15,287 bases of DNA from an uncultured Bacteroidales bacterium (GCA_937911935.1 CALDQH010000006.1:1-15287); one strand, 5' to 3'. Positions 1 through 6,984 are shown, counted from the first letter of the stretch. Numbers and translations: made by a program. The notes: generated by a model not told the origin, from the sequence alone.

Positions 1-1695
1 GATTTCGGTTTGGGTATATTTCTTTTGGGTGTCCAAACCATTGATTTCCATCCAGGTAAGGAACTTATGATGATATACGATGTATTCTTCGAATGCGTCG
101 CCGGTTTCGTCCACAAAGTCCACGTGCACTTGCGGGTCGTTCGGATTCACCTTTCTTCTGCGCTTGTATACCGGCATGAAGACAGGTTCGATGCCCGATG
201 TGGTCTGAGTCATCAAACTGGTGGTACCGGTCGGAGCGATGGTCAAACAAGCGATGTTGCGTCGGCCATATTGCTTCATTTCTTCGTAGAGAGCCGGGTC
301 TGCCTCCTTGATACGGTTGACGAACGGGTTGTCCTTTTCGCGTTCCCAATCGTAGATGGCAAATGCACCGCGTTCCTTGGCCATGTTGACCGATGAACGG
401 GAAGCTTCCAAAGCTACGATCTTGTGAACTTCTTCCGAGAAGGAGGTCGCTTCTTCCGTACCGTAGCGCAAGCCCATCGCAGCAATCATATCGCCTTCGG
501 CAGTGATGCCCACACCGGTACGACGTCCGTTAACGGTTTTGTCTTTGATTTTTAGCCACAATTCACGTTCGGTTAGTTTAATCGCATCGCTTTCGGGGTC
601 AGAATCAATTTTTTGTAGAATCAAATCGATTTTTTCCATTTCAAGGTCGATGATGTCGTCCATGATTTTTTGTGCCAATTTTGCATGCTCAATGAACAAA
701 TCAAAGTTGAATTTTGCCTCGGGAGTAAATGGATTTTCTACGTATGAGTATAGGTTAATAGCCAACAAACGGCAGCTGTCGTAAGGACACAATGGAATTT
801 CGCCACAAGGGTTGGTTGATACGGTTCTGTAACCCAAATCGGCATAGCAGTCGGGTAGGGACTCGCGGGTAATGGTATCCCAGAACAATACACCTGGTTC
901 TGCCGATTTCCATGCATTGTGTACAATTTTTTTCCACAAATCGTTGGCGTTGATTTCTTTGGTGTAGGTGGGATCTGCGCTGTCGATGGGGTATTGTTGT
1001 ACGTATGGTTTTTCGTCGATAACGGCTTGCATAAAGTCGTCGTGAATTTTAACCGATACGTTGGCACCTGTTACTTTTCCTTGCTCCATTTTAGCATCGA
1101 TAAAGCTTTCAGAGTCTGGGTGTTTGATAGAAACACTCAACATCAACGCACCACGACGGCCGTCTTGAGCTACCTCGCGAGTAGAGTTAGAGTAGCGTTC
1201 CATAAAAGGAACCAAACCAGTAGAGGTTAGGGCAGAGTTTTTAACGGGCGAACCAGCAGGGCGAATGTGCGACAAGTCGTGACCTACGCCACCACGACGT
1301 TTCATAAGTTGTACTTGTTCTTCGTCCACTTTAATGATTGCTCCGTAAGAGTCGGCATTGCCATCGCAACCAATTACAAAACAGTTAGAAAGCGAAGCCA
1401 CTTGGAAGTGATTGCCAATACCGGTCATTGGGCTACCTTGTGGCACAATGTATTTAAAGTTGCGGAACAAGTCGAATAATTGATCGGCTGTTAGCGCATT
1501 GGGATATTTGTTTTCGATGCGAGCAATTTCGTTTGCTAAACGCCAGTGCATATCGTCTGGAGTTTTTTCGTAGATGGTGCCAAATGAATCTTTTAGGGCG
1601 TACTTGTTTACCCATACTTTGGCAGCTAATTCGTCTCCTTTAAAATACTCGGTGGAGGCTTTTAACGCTTCGTCAAATGAGAATGTGTTTTCCAT
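1..1695 (-). CDS. nrdJ: Adenosylcobalamin-dependent (class II) ribonucleotide reductase, N-terminal part; 3' end outside window
   Basis: Reduces ribonucleotides to deoxyribonucleotides with a B12-derived radical, so it needs neither oxygen nor a separate radical subunit. The frame is open from the ATG at 1695 to the window edge (565 codons). The C-terminus, with the regenerating cysteines, is missing. Visible landmarks are the LSNCFV active-site strand with Cys105, the DGRRGALMLSVSI stretch (about 178-190) of the specificity region, and NPCGEIPL at 295-302, which holds the thiyl-radical Cys297 and catalytic Glu299. The start MENTFSFDEALKAS runs directly into the WVNKYAL segment, so no ATP-cone is present, as usual for this Bacteroidota form. 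A strong housekeeping promoter lies about 100 nt upstream, and an 8-bp repeat array lies in the leader. The last third (1-540) is clearly richer in GC than the rest. The family call is secure. The exact substrate level (diphosphate is usual in this clade) is inferred. Confidence 0.95.
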   Translation of the reverse strand, partial: MENTFSFDEALKASTEYFKGDELAAKVWVNKYALKDSFGTIYEKTPDDMHWRLANEIARIENKYPNALTADQLFDLFRNFKYIVPQGSPMTGIGNHFQVASLSNCFVIGCDGNADSYGAIIKVDEEQVQLMKRRGGVGHDLSHIRPAGSPVKNSALTSTGLVPFMERYSNSTREVAQDGRRGALMLSVSIKHPDSESFIDAKMEQGKVTGANVSVKIHDDFMQAVIDEKPYVQQYPIDSADPTYTKEINANDLWKKIVHNAWKSAEPGVLFWDTITRESLPDCYADLGYRTVSTNPCGEIPLCPYDSCRLLAINLYSYVENPFTPEAKFNFDLFIEHAKLAQKIMDDIIDLEMEKIDLILQKIDSDPESDAIKLTERELWLKIKDKTVNGRRTGVGITAEGDMIAAMGLRYGTEEATSFSEEVHKIVALEASRSSVNMAKERGAFAIYDWEREKDNPFVNRIKEADPALYEEMKQYGRRNIACLTIAPTGTTSLMTQTTSGIEPVFMPVYKRRRKVNPNDPQVHVDFVDETGDAFEEYIVYHHKFLTWMEINGLDTQKKYTQTEI

Positions 1696-1716
1696 TGTTA
1701 ATTTTTTATGTATTTG

Positions 1717-1748
1717 TTTAGTCGTTTAGTTGTTTAGTTGTTTAGATG
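1717..1748 (+). repeat. Octamer array in the nrdJ leader (4 units)
   Basis: Four head-to-tail 8-bp units read on the plus strand: TTTAGTCG, TTTAGTTG, TTTAGTTG, TTTAGATG. The array lies in the presumed 5' untranslated region of nrdJ, 22 bp before the start codon, and is antisense to that gene. It has the same period and a related unit to the arrays at 4303-4350, 9881-9912, 12708-12739 and 12823-12854. Confidence 0.8.
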
Positions 1749-1800
1749 TTGTGGTTAAACAACGAGTGATAAACTATTTTTTTTCTTCCAAAAACAATTG

Positions 1801-1831
1801 CAATGTTAGGCAAATTTTTCTGTTTTGCAAA
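1801..1831 (-). promoter_or_regulatory. Bacteroidota housekeeping promoter for nrdJ
   Basis: On the minus strand TTTG (plus 1828-1831) is followed after exactly 19 nt by TAACATTG (plus 1801-1808). This is 7 of 8 positions of the TAnnTTTG -7 box at the family's consensus spacing from the -33 box. Transcription would begin near 1795, giving a leader of about 100 nt. Confidence 0.7.
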
Positions 1832-2015
1832 TTTATTTTTCAGAAAAATTTACGCAAGTTATTAACAATTGGTTGATAATTCGAATGTTAAAATTTCTAA
1901 AATATTTTATAAATATTTGATTGTTAGGTGTTTAGAAATTTGACGGATATTAAAAGTTTTCCAAATACAGCAAGTGATATCTAGTAATGTTTGTTGTTGG
2001 TTAATTTTAGTTACA

Positions 2016-2828
2016 TTAGATATTATAAACAAACTGTTCTATCAATTGGTTTATTATTTGAGGTTGGTCTGTGTTTGAATTGTGACCAGCATGGTCAATC
2101 CATTCAATAGGTATGCCCGTATCCTTATGCCATGCCTTGCAATATCGAATACAAGAGCCCGCATTATCTTGTTTACCACAAATAATAAGCGCAGGGCAGG
2201 TAATTTTGTATGGCAGGTCGTTTTCCATGGCTTCTGCCAATATCTTATAACCATGAGCGGCCAATTTTATGTACCATTTTTTGTTTTGGTTATAGGTTTT
2301 CATTATTTCACGCATAAGATTTTTGCCATATTCGCTCACGGCTACTTGTTTTGCCATAGATGCCACCAATAGTTTCCATGGGAACATGTTTAGCATAGGT
2401 TCCATGCGTTTTAATAACCATATTTCTATGCTGGTGGTAAACTTGCGTTGGAGTGGAGCAGAGTCTATGATAATCATGCCTGTAGGAGCGTTTGGATATT
2501 TTTCTACCAAGCACTGGCAAACATATCCGCCCATCGATTGACCAATAAGAATAGGTTTTGTTATTTGTTCTACTTGTAGTATCTCATATAGCCAAGTTGC
2601 CTTGTCCATAAGGCTAAATTCGAACTTAAAAGGCCATGACTCTGCATGTCCGGGAGCGTCCCACACAAATACATTATACTTTCCTTTAAAGTACTCTATT
2701 TGTTTGTCAAACAATCTGTGGTCAGCAGTTAACCCTGGTAGAAAAACTAGCGTAGGTATGTTTCTATCAACAATATTTACCCAATACTTTATCACTCCCA
2801 ATGGAGTAGTGTATGCTTTTTGTTTCAT
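2016..2828 (-). CDS. Alpha/beta-fold hydrolase
   Basis: A single-domain hydrolase of about 270 residues, probably cytoplasmic, since no signal peptide is visible. Numbered from an upstream TTG at 2834, the nucleophile elbow is GQSMGG with Ser100, the acid is likely Asp223 in CGKQDNAG and the base His251 in DHAGHNSN. FLPGLTADHR (31-40) forms the oxyanion-side loop, and the VWDAPGHAES strand-turn is typical of this superfamily. I place the start at the ATG at 2828 because the TTG lies only two codons upstream and is part of TATTTTTG, which itself resembles a -7 promoter box. The gene stands alone, divergent from the Smr-domain gene. The substrate cannot be told from the sequence: esterase, lipase, C-C hydrolase and proline iminopeptidase-like roles all remain possible. 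Confidence 0.85.
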   Translation of the reverse strand: MKQKAYTTPLGVIKYWVNIVDRNIPTLVFLPGLTADHRLFDKQIEYFKGKYNVFVWDAPGHAESWPFKFEFSLMDKATWLYEILQVEQITKPILIGQSMGGYVCQCLVEKYPNAPTGMIIIDSAPLQRKFTTSIEIWLLKRMEPMLNMFPWKLLVASMAKQVAVSEYGKNLMREIMKTYNQNKKWYIKLAAHGYKILAEAMENDLPYKITCPALIICGKQDNAGSCIRYCKAWHKDTGIPIEWIDHAGHNSNTDQPQIINQLIEQFVYNI

Positions 2829-2937
2829 ACACAAAAATAGTCTTAATTTTAATGCAGTCCTAACTTTTTATACTAGTTTGACTACGCACAATAGCAAATT
2901 TATGCTTTAACTTTAAGAATGGTTTTTCTACGTAATT

Positions 2938-2969
2938 TTTGTCAATGCTCTTGGTTTGCATTATCTTTG
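2938..2969 (+). promoter_or_regulatory. Bacteroidota housekeeping promoter for the Smr-domain gene
   Basis: TTTG at 2938-2941 and a perfect TAnnTTTG box (TATCTTTG) at 2962-2969 are separated by 20 nt. Transcription would start around 2975, leaving a leader of roughly 20 nt before the ATG at 2995. It probably also serves the nitroreductase gene that follows after 19 nt. Confidence 0.75.
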
Positions 2970-2994
2970 TATGTAATAAGCAGAAAAGAATAAA

Positions 2995-3531
2995 ATGAGT
3001 TTTGAAGTAGGGGATAAGGTTAGTTTCTTGGACGATAATGCTAAAGCTTACGTATTAGAAAACTGTTCTGATGGATGGGTGCGCATTGAGATGGACGATG
3101 ATTTTCGTACAGAATTGCGCGTTAAATCCTCGCAATTAGCTCCTTGTGGTCATTTTCAAACCTATCGACCGAATAAAATCAAACAAAAAGACATTGCTAT
3201 TGAGGGGAAAACGACTCTGATGATGCCCAAATTGGCACAACAAAGCTTAAACAAACAGCCATTAGAAGTAGATTTGCACGTAGAAAAGTTACAAGTACGA
3301 AACCTTGTGGGTGAACATGTTTTGGAAATGCAGTTGGCAAAAGCAAAAGAAGTATTGATTCAAAATAAGAACAAACGTGGATTAAAAATCATTCTTATTC
3401 ACGGAAATGGGAAAGGAATTTTAAGAAATGAATTACTAAAGTTGCTCAAAAAGAACTTTTCTACGTATAAAATTACCGATGCCTCTATGCAAAAATATGG
3501 CACTGGAGCTATTGAAGTACAAATAACATAA
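2995..3531 (+). CDS. Short Smr-domain protein
   Basis: 178 residues. Residues 1-50 (VGDKVSFLDDN, then GWVRIEMDDD) look like a small beta-barrel of KOW/DUF2027 type. A lysine-rich linker (about 58-90) leads to an Smr domain from about residue 92 to the end. The Smr hallmarks are present: DLH at 93-95, HGNGKGILR at 136-144 and the closing YGTGAIEV at 168-175. The Smr fold is known as the C-terminal nuclease or nucleic-acid-binding domain of MutS2 and related proteins. Bacteroidota carry a stand-alone version with an N-terminal DUF2027 that is usually about twice as long, so this is a short member. The likely role is binding or cutting branched DNA, or acting on ribosome-bound RNA. This is inferred from the family only. 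Confidence 0.85.
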   Translation: MSFEVGDKVSFLDDNAKAYVLENCSDGWVRIEMDDDFRTELRVKSSQLAPCGHFQTYRPNKIKQKDIAIEGKTTLMMPKLAQQSLNKQPLEVDLHVEKLQVRNLVGEHVLEMQLAKAKEVLIQNKNKRGLKIILIHGNGKGILRNELLKLLKKNFSTYKITDASMQKYGTGAIEVQIT

Positions 3532-3550
3532 TACCATAAAAAGAAACGAT

Positions 3551-4267
3551 ATGAGAGTATCCATTAGAAAATACAGCGACAAACCCTTATCGGACAGTTT
3601 GTTAAATGATTTGTTAGAAAAATCGTTTAGAGCATCCAATACGGGTAACATGCAAACCTACAGCGTGATCGTAACCCGCAGCGAAGAAAAGAAAAAAGCC
3701 CTTGCACCTTTTCATTTTAATCAACCCATGATATGCGGTGCGCCCGTAGTGCTTACATTCTGTGCCGACTTTTATCGCTTTAGCCAGTGGTGCAAAGCGC
3801 GCAATGCCGAACCTTGCTACAACAATTTTTTATCGTTTATATCGGCAACTATTGATGCTACCATTGTGGCACAAACCTTTGCCATGTTGGCAGAAGAGGC
3901 TGGCTTGGGTATTTGCTATTTAGGTACTACCAACTACATGGCATCCGAAATTAGCGAAGTTTTGCAGTTGCCAGAATTGGTCGTTCCTATTACGACCATT
4001 ACAGTAGGTTATCCTGCCGAAACACCTGCGCCAACCGACCGCTTGCCTGCATCGGGCTTGATTCACCAAGAAACCTACAAAGAAGTAGATATTGATGCTT
4101 TGTATGCCGAAAAAGAAGCATTGCCAGCCATGCAGCAGTTTGTAAAAGATAATAACAAAGAAACCTTGGCACAAATATTTACCGATATTCGATACAACAA
4201 AACCAACAACGAGGCCTTTTCTAAACGCCTATGGCAAGCCCTTCAACAAGCAGGATATGTGGAATAG
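3551..4267 (+). CDS. Nitroreductase-family NAD(P)H:FMN oxidoreductase
   Basis: 238 residues. The N-terminal SIRKYSDKPL (4-13) and ASNTGNMQTYSVIV (28-41), with Asn33 and Gln35, match the phosphate- and flavin-contacting segments of the FMN nitroreductase fold. AEEAGLGICYLGTT (114-127) matches the second conserved flavin/dimer segment, and VPITTITVGYPAE resembles the usual closing strand. The family forms homodimers with two FMN at the interface and reduces quinones, nitroaromatics, flavins or other acceptors at the expense of NAD(P)H. The N-terminus is very short, so the protein begins almost inside the first conserved motif. No better upstream start is seen because the frame soon runs into the preceding gene. 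It follows the Smr gene by 19 nt and is probably co-transcribed. The physiological substrate is unknown. Confidence 0.9.
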   Translation: MRVSIRKYSDKPLSDSLLNDLLEKSFRASNTGNMQTYSVIVTRSEEKKKALAPFHFNQPMICGAPVVLTFCADFYRFSQWCKARNAEPCYNNFLSFISATIDATIVAQTFAMLAEEAGLGICYLGTTNYMASEISEVLQLPELVVPITTITVGYPAETPAPTDRLPASGLIHQETYKEVDIDALYAEKEALPAMQQFVKDNNKETLAQIFTDIRYNKTNNEAFSKRLWQALQQAGYVE

Positions 4268-4302
4268 GGGAGAGTTGATAGAGGAGAAAGGAGAATTTTT
4301 TG

Positions 4303-4350
4303 TTAAATCGATGAATCGTTGAATCGTGTAATCGTATAATCGTTTATTTG
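4303..4350 (+). repeat. Octamer array NNNAATCG downstream of the nitroreductase gene
   Basis: Five consecutive 8-bp units share AATCG and differ in the first three bases: TTAAATCG, ATGAATCG, TTGAATCG, TGTAATCG, TATAATCG. A sixth degenerate unit, TTTATTTG, follows. The constant 5-base core with a variable triplet sets it apart from plain slippage copies. Further AATCG or ATTCG words occur downstream at about 4354, 4407, 4424 and 4438. Confidence 0.85.
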
Positions 4351-4365
4351 CTTGATTCGCTCAAG
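4351..4365 (+). repeat. Mini-hairpin next to the octamer array
   Basis: CTTGA (4351-4355) and TCAAG (4361-4365) are perfectly complementary around the loop TTCGC. There is no U-tract, so it is unlikely to be a classical terminator. It directly abuts the octamer array. Confidence 0.5.
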
Positions 4366-4472
4366 TCTTGTCAAAGAGTCGTATTCTTATTACGAATTAA
4401 ACAATGATTCGGGCGAAGCGAACAATCGACAAGTGACAATCGACAAACAACAAAAAAACAAACAATAATCAT

Positions 4473-4886
4473 ATGGAATTTAAACACTCAGTACCTGTAC
4501 AATTACGTTTTAACGACGCAGATGCGTTAGGACACGTGAATAACTCGGTTTATTTTAGTTTCTACGACTTAGGTAAAACCGAATACTTTAAAACCATCAA
4601 TGGGGGAGTTATGCCCAAAGAAATAGACATTGTGGTGGCACATGCCGAAGTTGATTTTATTATGCCTGTATTTTTGACGGACGAAATTGCCGTACAAACC
4701 ATGGTAAGCGAAATTGGCAACAAAAGTTTTGAATTGATGCAACGCATCATCGATACCAAAAATAACGTTGTTAAATGCCGTTGCAAAACCGTTATGGTAG
4801 GTTTTGACTTTAAAAACAACTGCTCAAAACCCATCTCTGATGAGTGGCGCAATGCTATTTCGGCATTTGAAGGAGTGAAATTTTAA
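4473..4886 (+). CDS. Acyl-CoA thioesterase, 4HBT/YbgC-FadM-like hot-dog protein
   Basis: 137 residues, the usual length of a single hot-dog domain. The N-terminal signature RFNDADALGHVNNSVYFSF (12-30) contains the family's conserved Asp (Asp17 in the DxD-xx-GHVNN pattern) and the start of the hot-dog helix. A second strand block, VAHAEVDFIMPVFLTDEIAVQT, matches the part after the helix. Members hydrolyse acyl-CoA or acyl-ACP thioesters as tetramers in the cytoplasm. The gene starts with a proper ATG and lies 11 nt before a second, differently built thioesterase, so the two probably share a transcript. The preferred acyl group cannot be read from the sequence. Confidence 0.9.
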   Translation: MEFKHSVPVQLRFNDADALGHVNNSVYFSFYDLGKTEYFKTINGGVMPKEIDIVVAHAEVDFIMPVFLTDEIAVQTMVSEIGNKSFELMQRIIDTKNNVVKCRCKTVMVGFDFKNNCSKPISDEWRNAISAFEGVKF

Positions 4887-4897
4887 AACAATCTGTT

Positions 4898-5368
4898 ATG
4901 AAGAAAATAAAAAATCCCTGGATTGGTTTAGAGGGTTACAACTGCATAGGATGTTGTCCTGACAATCAAATTGGTTTAAAATTAGAATTTTACGAGGATG
5001 GAGATGATATTGTAAGTTTTTGGGCGCCAGATGATAATTACCAAAGTTGGATTGATACACTTCATGGTGGTGTTCAGTCTTTAATTGTTGATGAGATATG
5101 TGGATGGGTGCTATTTCGTAAGTTACAGACAACTGGCGTAACTTCTCGTTTAGAAATAAAATACCTAAAACCCATTACCATCAAGAATAATCAGTTAACC
5201 ATTCGAGCTAGACTTACTAAGCATGTTAGAAATATTGCTTACTTAGAAGCAGAAATTTATAATAAGGAAGGAATTTTATGTTGTAAAGGTACGGCTGTGT
5301 ATTTCTGCGCTCCAAGAGAGAAAGCCATAGAAACAGGATTGCAAGAATGTATCTTAGAAGAAGAATAG
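4898..5368 (+). CDS. PaaI-family hot-dog thioesterase
   Basis: 156 residues. The opening NPWIGLEGYNCIGCCPDN resembles the 'NPF...NCFGCSPxN' start seen in many Bacteroidota PaaI-type thioesterases. LHGGVQSLIVDEICGWV (about 56-72) is the HGG motif plus central helix of the PaaI subfamily, whose conserved acidic residue on the helix (Asp66/Glu67 area) polarises water at the thioester. RLEIKYLKPI is the following strand. It is thus a second hot-dog enzyme of another subfamily right after the 4HBT-type gene. The reading frame is more AT-rich than the preceding one. Substrates of PaaI relatives include phenylacetyl-CoA ring derivatives and medium-chain acyl-CoAs. No choice is possible here. Confidence 0.87.
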   Translation: MKKIKNPWIGLEGYNCIGCCPDNQIGLKLEFYEDGDDIVSFWAPDDNYQSWIDTLHGGVQSLIVDEICGWVLFRKLQTTGVTSRLEIKYLKPITIKNNQLTIRARLTKHVRNIAYLEAEIYNKEGILCCKGTAVYFCAPREKAIETGLQECILEEE

Positions 5369-5387
5369 AATTCCTAATTTCATAAAT

Positions 5388-5431
5388 AATATGTGGTATG
5401 GGGAAGCAATAAATGAACCATACCATATATT
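5388..5431. terminator. Hairpin after the PaaI-type thioesterase gene
   Basis: A 14-bp stem (5388-5401 with 5418-5431, one G-T pair) with a 16-nt loop lies 20 bp after the thioesterase stop. Its core is TGGTATGG/CCATACCA. It ends in TATATTTT on the plus strand, which suits a plus-strand terminator, and it may also work in the other direction between the two convergent genes. Confidence 0.55.
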
Positions 5432-5487
5432 TTGAAATATCCTATTTTACATAATACTAATTATAGGACAAAAGTGGTTAAAATAAA

Positions 5488-5515
5488 AGTTGACACAAAT
5501 AATATCGTGTCAACT
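5488..5515 (-). terminator. Rho-independent terminator of the universal stress protein gene
   Basis: A 9-bp perfect stem, AGTTGACAC (5488-5496) with GTGTCAACT (5507-5515), has a 10-nt loop. On the minus strand it is followed by TTTTATTTT. It lies 30 bp past the stop of the minus-strand universal stress protein gene. Confidence 0.75.
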
Positions 5516-5545
5516 CATTATTTATGATTATGTTATGAGATTTCT

Positions 5546-6379
5546 TTAAATTGCCAACAAGGCTGTTTGCGCGTGGAAAACCAAGTTTTGCGCAGTACTT
5601 GCAAACAATAATTTATTGATCAACCAAATTCTACTTGATTTTTTAACGACAATCAAATCTGTATGGTTTAGTTCTGCATAAAAGTTCAACTCTCGTGCTT
5701 TTGATTGCGTCGCTTCAATAAATTTGGGCTTAATGGTTGCTTTGGGATAAGCAGTTCGTGCTTTTTGTAGTAAATCTTGCATTTTTTGCTGTTTACTATC
5801 GTATTCTTCTTGGCGGTTAATTTCGTCCGATTCCATTACATGTAGTACGTGAATCGTACCCTCAAAATCCTTAAAGAATTTCATGCCCTTATCGTAGTTT
5901 AGCAAATAATTTTTGCCCAAACTGGTTGCAATGGCTATTTCTTTGATTTTTTCGAGCGGTTTTAAGAAAATCTCGTTAGGAATGGCTAATACTGGGGTTT
6001 GTATCTGTTCGATAATTTCGGCTGTTACACTGCCAATCAAATCTACCTGCTTTTGCTTTTTATCACGTGTTCCCATAATGACCAATATGGGACGAAATTT
6101 ACGATCGTAACGCTTAATCTCTTCTTCTACAACGCCTTGTTTTAAATGAAATTCGAATGATACATCTGGTAATGTATCGTCTTTTATCTCATTGATATAT
6201 TGCATTTTAACCTTGTTAATCTCTTCTTGCAGTGGAATAAGATTTTTACTATCTGTGACATGTAAAAACAAGACCATACTGTCGGTTTTATTTGCCCAAT
6301 AAAAGGCAATTCGACCAGCTTGGTATGAGTACTGAGAAAAACTAAATGGTACTAAAATACAAGGCTTTATTGTATCCAT
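5546..6379 (-). CDS. Universal stress protein with tandem UspA domains
   Basis: 277 residues, two Usp folds in a row. Domain 1 (about 5-143) starts with CILVPFSFSQYS and ends with VIMGTRDKKQKQVDLIGSVTAEII, a recognisable though imperfect version of the Gx2Gx9G(S/T) phosphate-binding loop (IMGTR 111-115, GSVTA 126-130). It then closes with PVLAIP. Domain 2 (about 147-277) starts with IKEIAIATSL and ends with LIVVKKSSRIWLINKLL. There the expected glycines are gone, so it probably no longer binds ATP. Tandem Usps are cytoplasmic proteins linked to stress survival, and their biochemical role is generally unclear. The gene is divergent from the small membrane protein gene and has its own promoter and terminator. 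Confidence 0.88.
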   Translation of the reverse strand: MDTIKPCILVPFSFSQYSYQAGRIAFYWANKTDSMVLFLHVTDSKNLIPLQEEINKVKMQYINEIKDDTLPDVSFEFHLKQGVVEEEIKRYDRKFRPILVIMGTRDKKQKQVDLIGSVTAEIIEQIQTPVLAIPNEIFLKPLEKIKEIAIATSLGKNYLLNYDKGMKFFKDFEGTIHVLHVMESDEINRQEEYDSKQQKMQDLLQKARTAYPKATIKPKFIEATQSKARELNFYAELNHTDLIVVKKSSRIWLINKLLFASTAQNLVFHAQTALLAI

Positions 6380-6403
6380 ATTTCTTTACCTTAACGTGTA
6401 CTA

Positions 6404-6436
6404 CAAAAATAACGATTTCATGGTCAAATATCCAAA
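6404..6436 (-). promoter_or_regulatory. Promoter of the universal stress protein gene
   Basis: On the minus strand a perfect TAnnTTTG box, TATTTTTG (plus 6404-6411), is preceded by TTTG (plus 6433-6436) with a 21-nt spacer, slightly longer than the usual 19. The start codon is about 25 nt downstream of the -7 box. Confidence 0.6.
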
Positions 6437-6485
6437 TAAATCTTGTAAATTCGCAGGAATTTTCATGAATAAAAGCCTTTATACC

Positions 6486-6493
6486 TAATTTTG
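6486..6493 (+). promoter_or_regulatory. Possible -7 box of the small membrane protein gene
   Basis: TAATTTTG fits TAnnTTTG perfectly but ends only 4 nt before the ATG at 6498. The -33 region is weak. If real, the transcript would start at or next to the start codon, giving a leaderless or almost leaderless message. Confidence 0.35.
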
Positions 6494-6497
6494 AAGA

Positions 6498-6848
6498 ATG
6501 AAACCACTTAAAAATTTAGAATTGGCCAGTTTGTGGCTGTTGCGCATTGGCATCGTATTTTTGTTTATTGCTATGTACGGAAAATCAATCGATAAATGGG
6601 CATTCGACAACTATCGTTGGATTATTAACATGGTTTATTTATTATCGTCGATTACACTTTTTATTGGCGGATTTTTACGCAAATCGACCGTAACCATTAT
6701 TGCTGGACTATTGATTGCAGCTATATCTATTTATCAGATTGTGCCCATTGTTGCCGATGGTAAAATTTCCTTTTTTGACCCTACCCTTTTTCAGTATATT
6801 GTTATGACTGGTGTTGGGATGTTGTTTGCTTCAATTGGAAATCGATAA
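6498..6848 (+). CDS. Small hydrophobic protein with four predicted membrane helices
   Basis: 116 residues that I do not recognise. Four hydrophobic segments fit transmembrane helices: about 9-28 (ASLWLLRIGIVFLFIAMYGK), 42-60, 63-84 (VTIIAGLLIAAISIYQIVPI) and 96-113. Short polar loops contain KSIDKWAFDNYR and RKST, and a Lys-rich start suggests the N-terminus stays in the cytoplasm. There are no cofactor or catalytic motifs. It is transcribed away from the universal stress protein and towards the oxidoreductase operon, which has its own promoter. Codon use and start context look like those of its neighbours, and I take it as a real gene. Function unknown. Confidence 0.75.
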   Translation: MKPLKNLELASLWLLRIGIVFLFIAMYGKSIDKWAFDNYRWIINMVYLLSSITLFIGGFLRKSTVTIIAGLLIAAISIYQIVPIVADGKISFFDPTLFQYIVMTGVGMLFASIGNR

Positions 6849-6939
6849 AAAATATAACATTTACGTTACAAAATCGTTTGCAATATACATAATAAGGTGA
6901 TAATTGATAAGTTTACTCCCAAAAATCATAAAAAAAGAC

Positions 6940-6947
6940 TAACTTTG
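6940..6947 (+). promoter_or_regulatory. -7 box for the 2-oxoacid:ferredoxin oxidoreductase operon
   Basis: TAACTTTG is a perfect TAnnTTTG match 37 nt before the first ATG of the operon. The nearest -33-like word (TTTA, 6912-6915) is 24 nt upstream, too far for the usual spacing, so the assignment rests mainly on the -7 box and position. Confidence 0.5.
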
Positions 6948-6984
6948 TTGTTCATTTAGATTTATAAACTATAAATAAAATATT

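Larger units (their letters stand above)
1696..2015. other. Gene-free AT-rich gap between nrdJ and the hydrolase
   Basis: About 320 bases without a credible reading frame. It holds the nrdJ leader with an octamer array (1717-1748), the nrdJ promoter (1801-1831) and a very AT-rich stretch from about 1832 to 2015 behind the hydrolase stop. No convincing rho-independent terminator for the hydrolase was found, and nothing resembling a cobalamin riboswitch core could be recognised despite the B12-dependent downstream enzyme. Confidence 0.6.
4268..4472. other. Intergenic stretch packed with octamer repeats and small inverted repeats
   Basis: This gap holds an octamer array (4303-4350), a perfect 5-bp hairpin (4351-4365), a TCGTA/TACGA inverted repeat (4379-4395), the sequence GCGAAGC (4413-4419) and a 14-bp direct repeat of ACAATCGACA (4422-4431 and 4436-4445). 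No promoter of the Bacteroidota type was recognised for the following thioesterase gene. Confidence 0.7.

Noticed and set aside
10..396. Plus- and minus-strand frames of about 100 codons in 1-1480
   Set aside because: All are shadows of the nrdJ reading frame, which is open to the window edge and reads as a complete NrdJ N-terminal part.
1696..1800. Cobalamin riboswitch in the nrdJ leader
   Set aside because: The leader is only about 100 nt, AT-rich and taken up partly by octamer repeats. No B12-box-like core or suitable GC-rich helices could be seen.
2829..2834. TTG start two codons upstream for the hydrolase
   Set aside because: An ATG follows immediately in frame and the TTG is part of a promoter-like TATTTTTG. 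The ATG at 2828 is more plausible.
4268..4472. tRNA or small RNA gene suggested by several small inverted repeats
   Set aside because: The stems are only 4-5 bp, do not nest into a cloverleaf, and no T-loop or CCA-like end is present.
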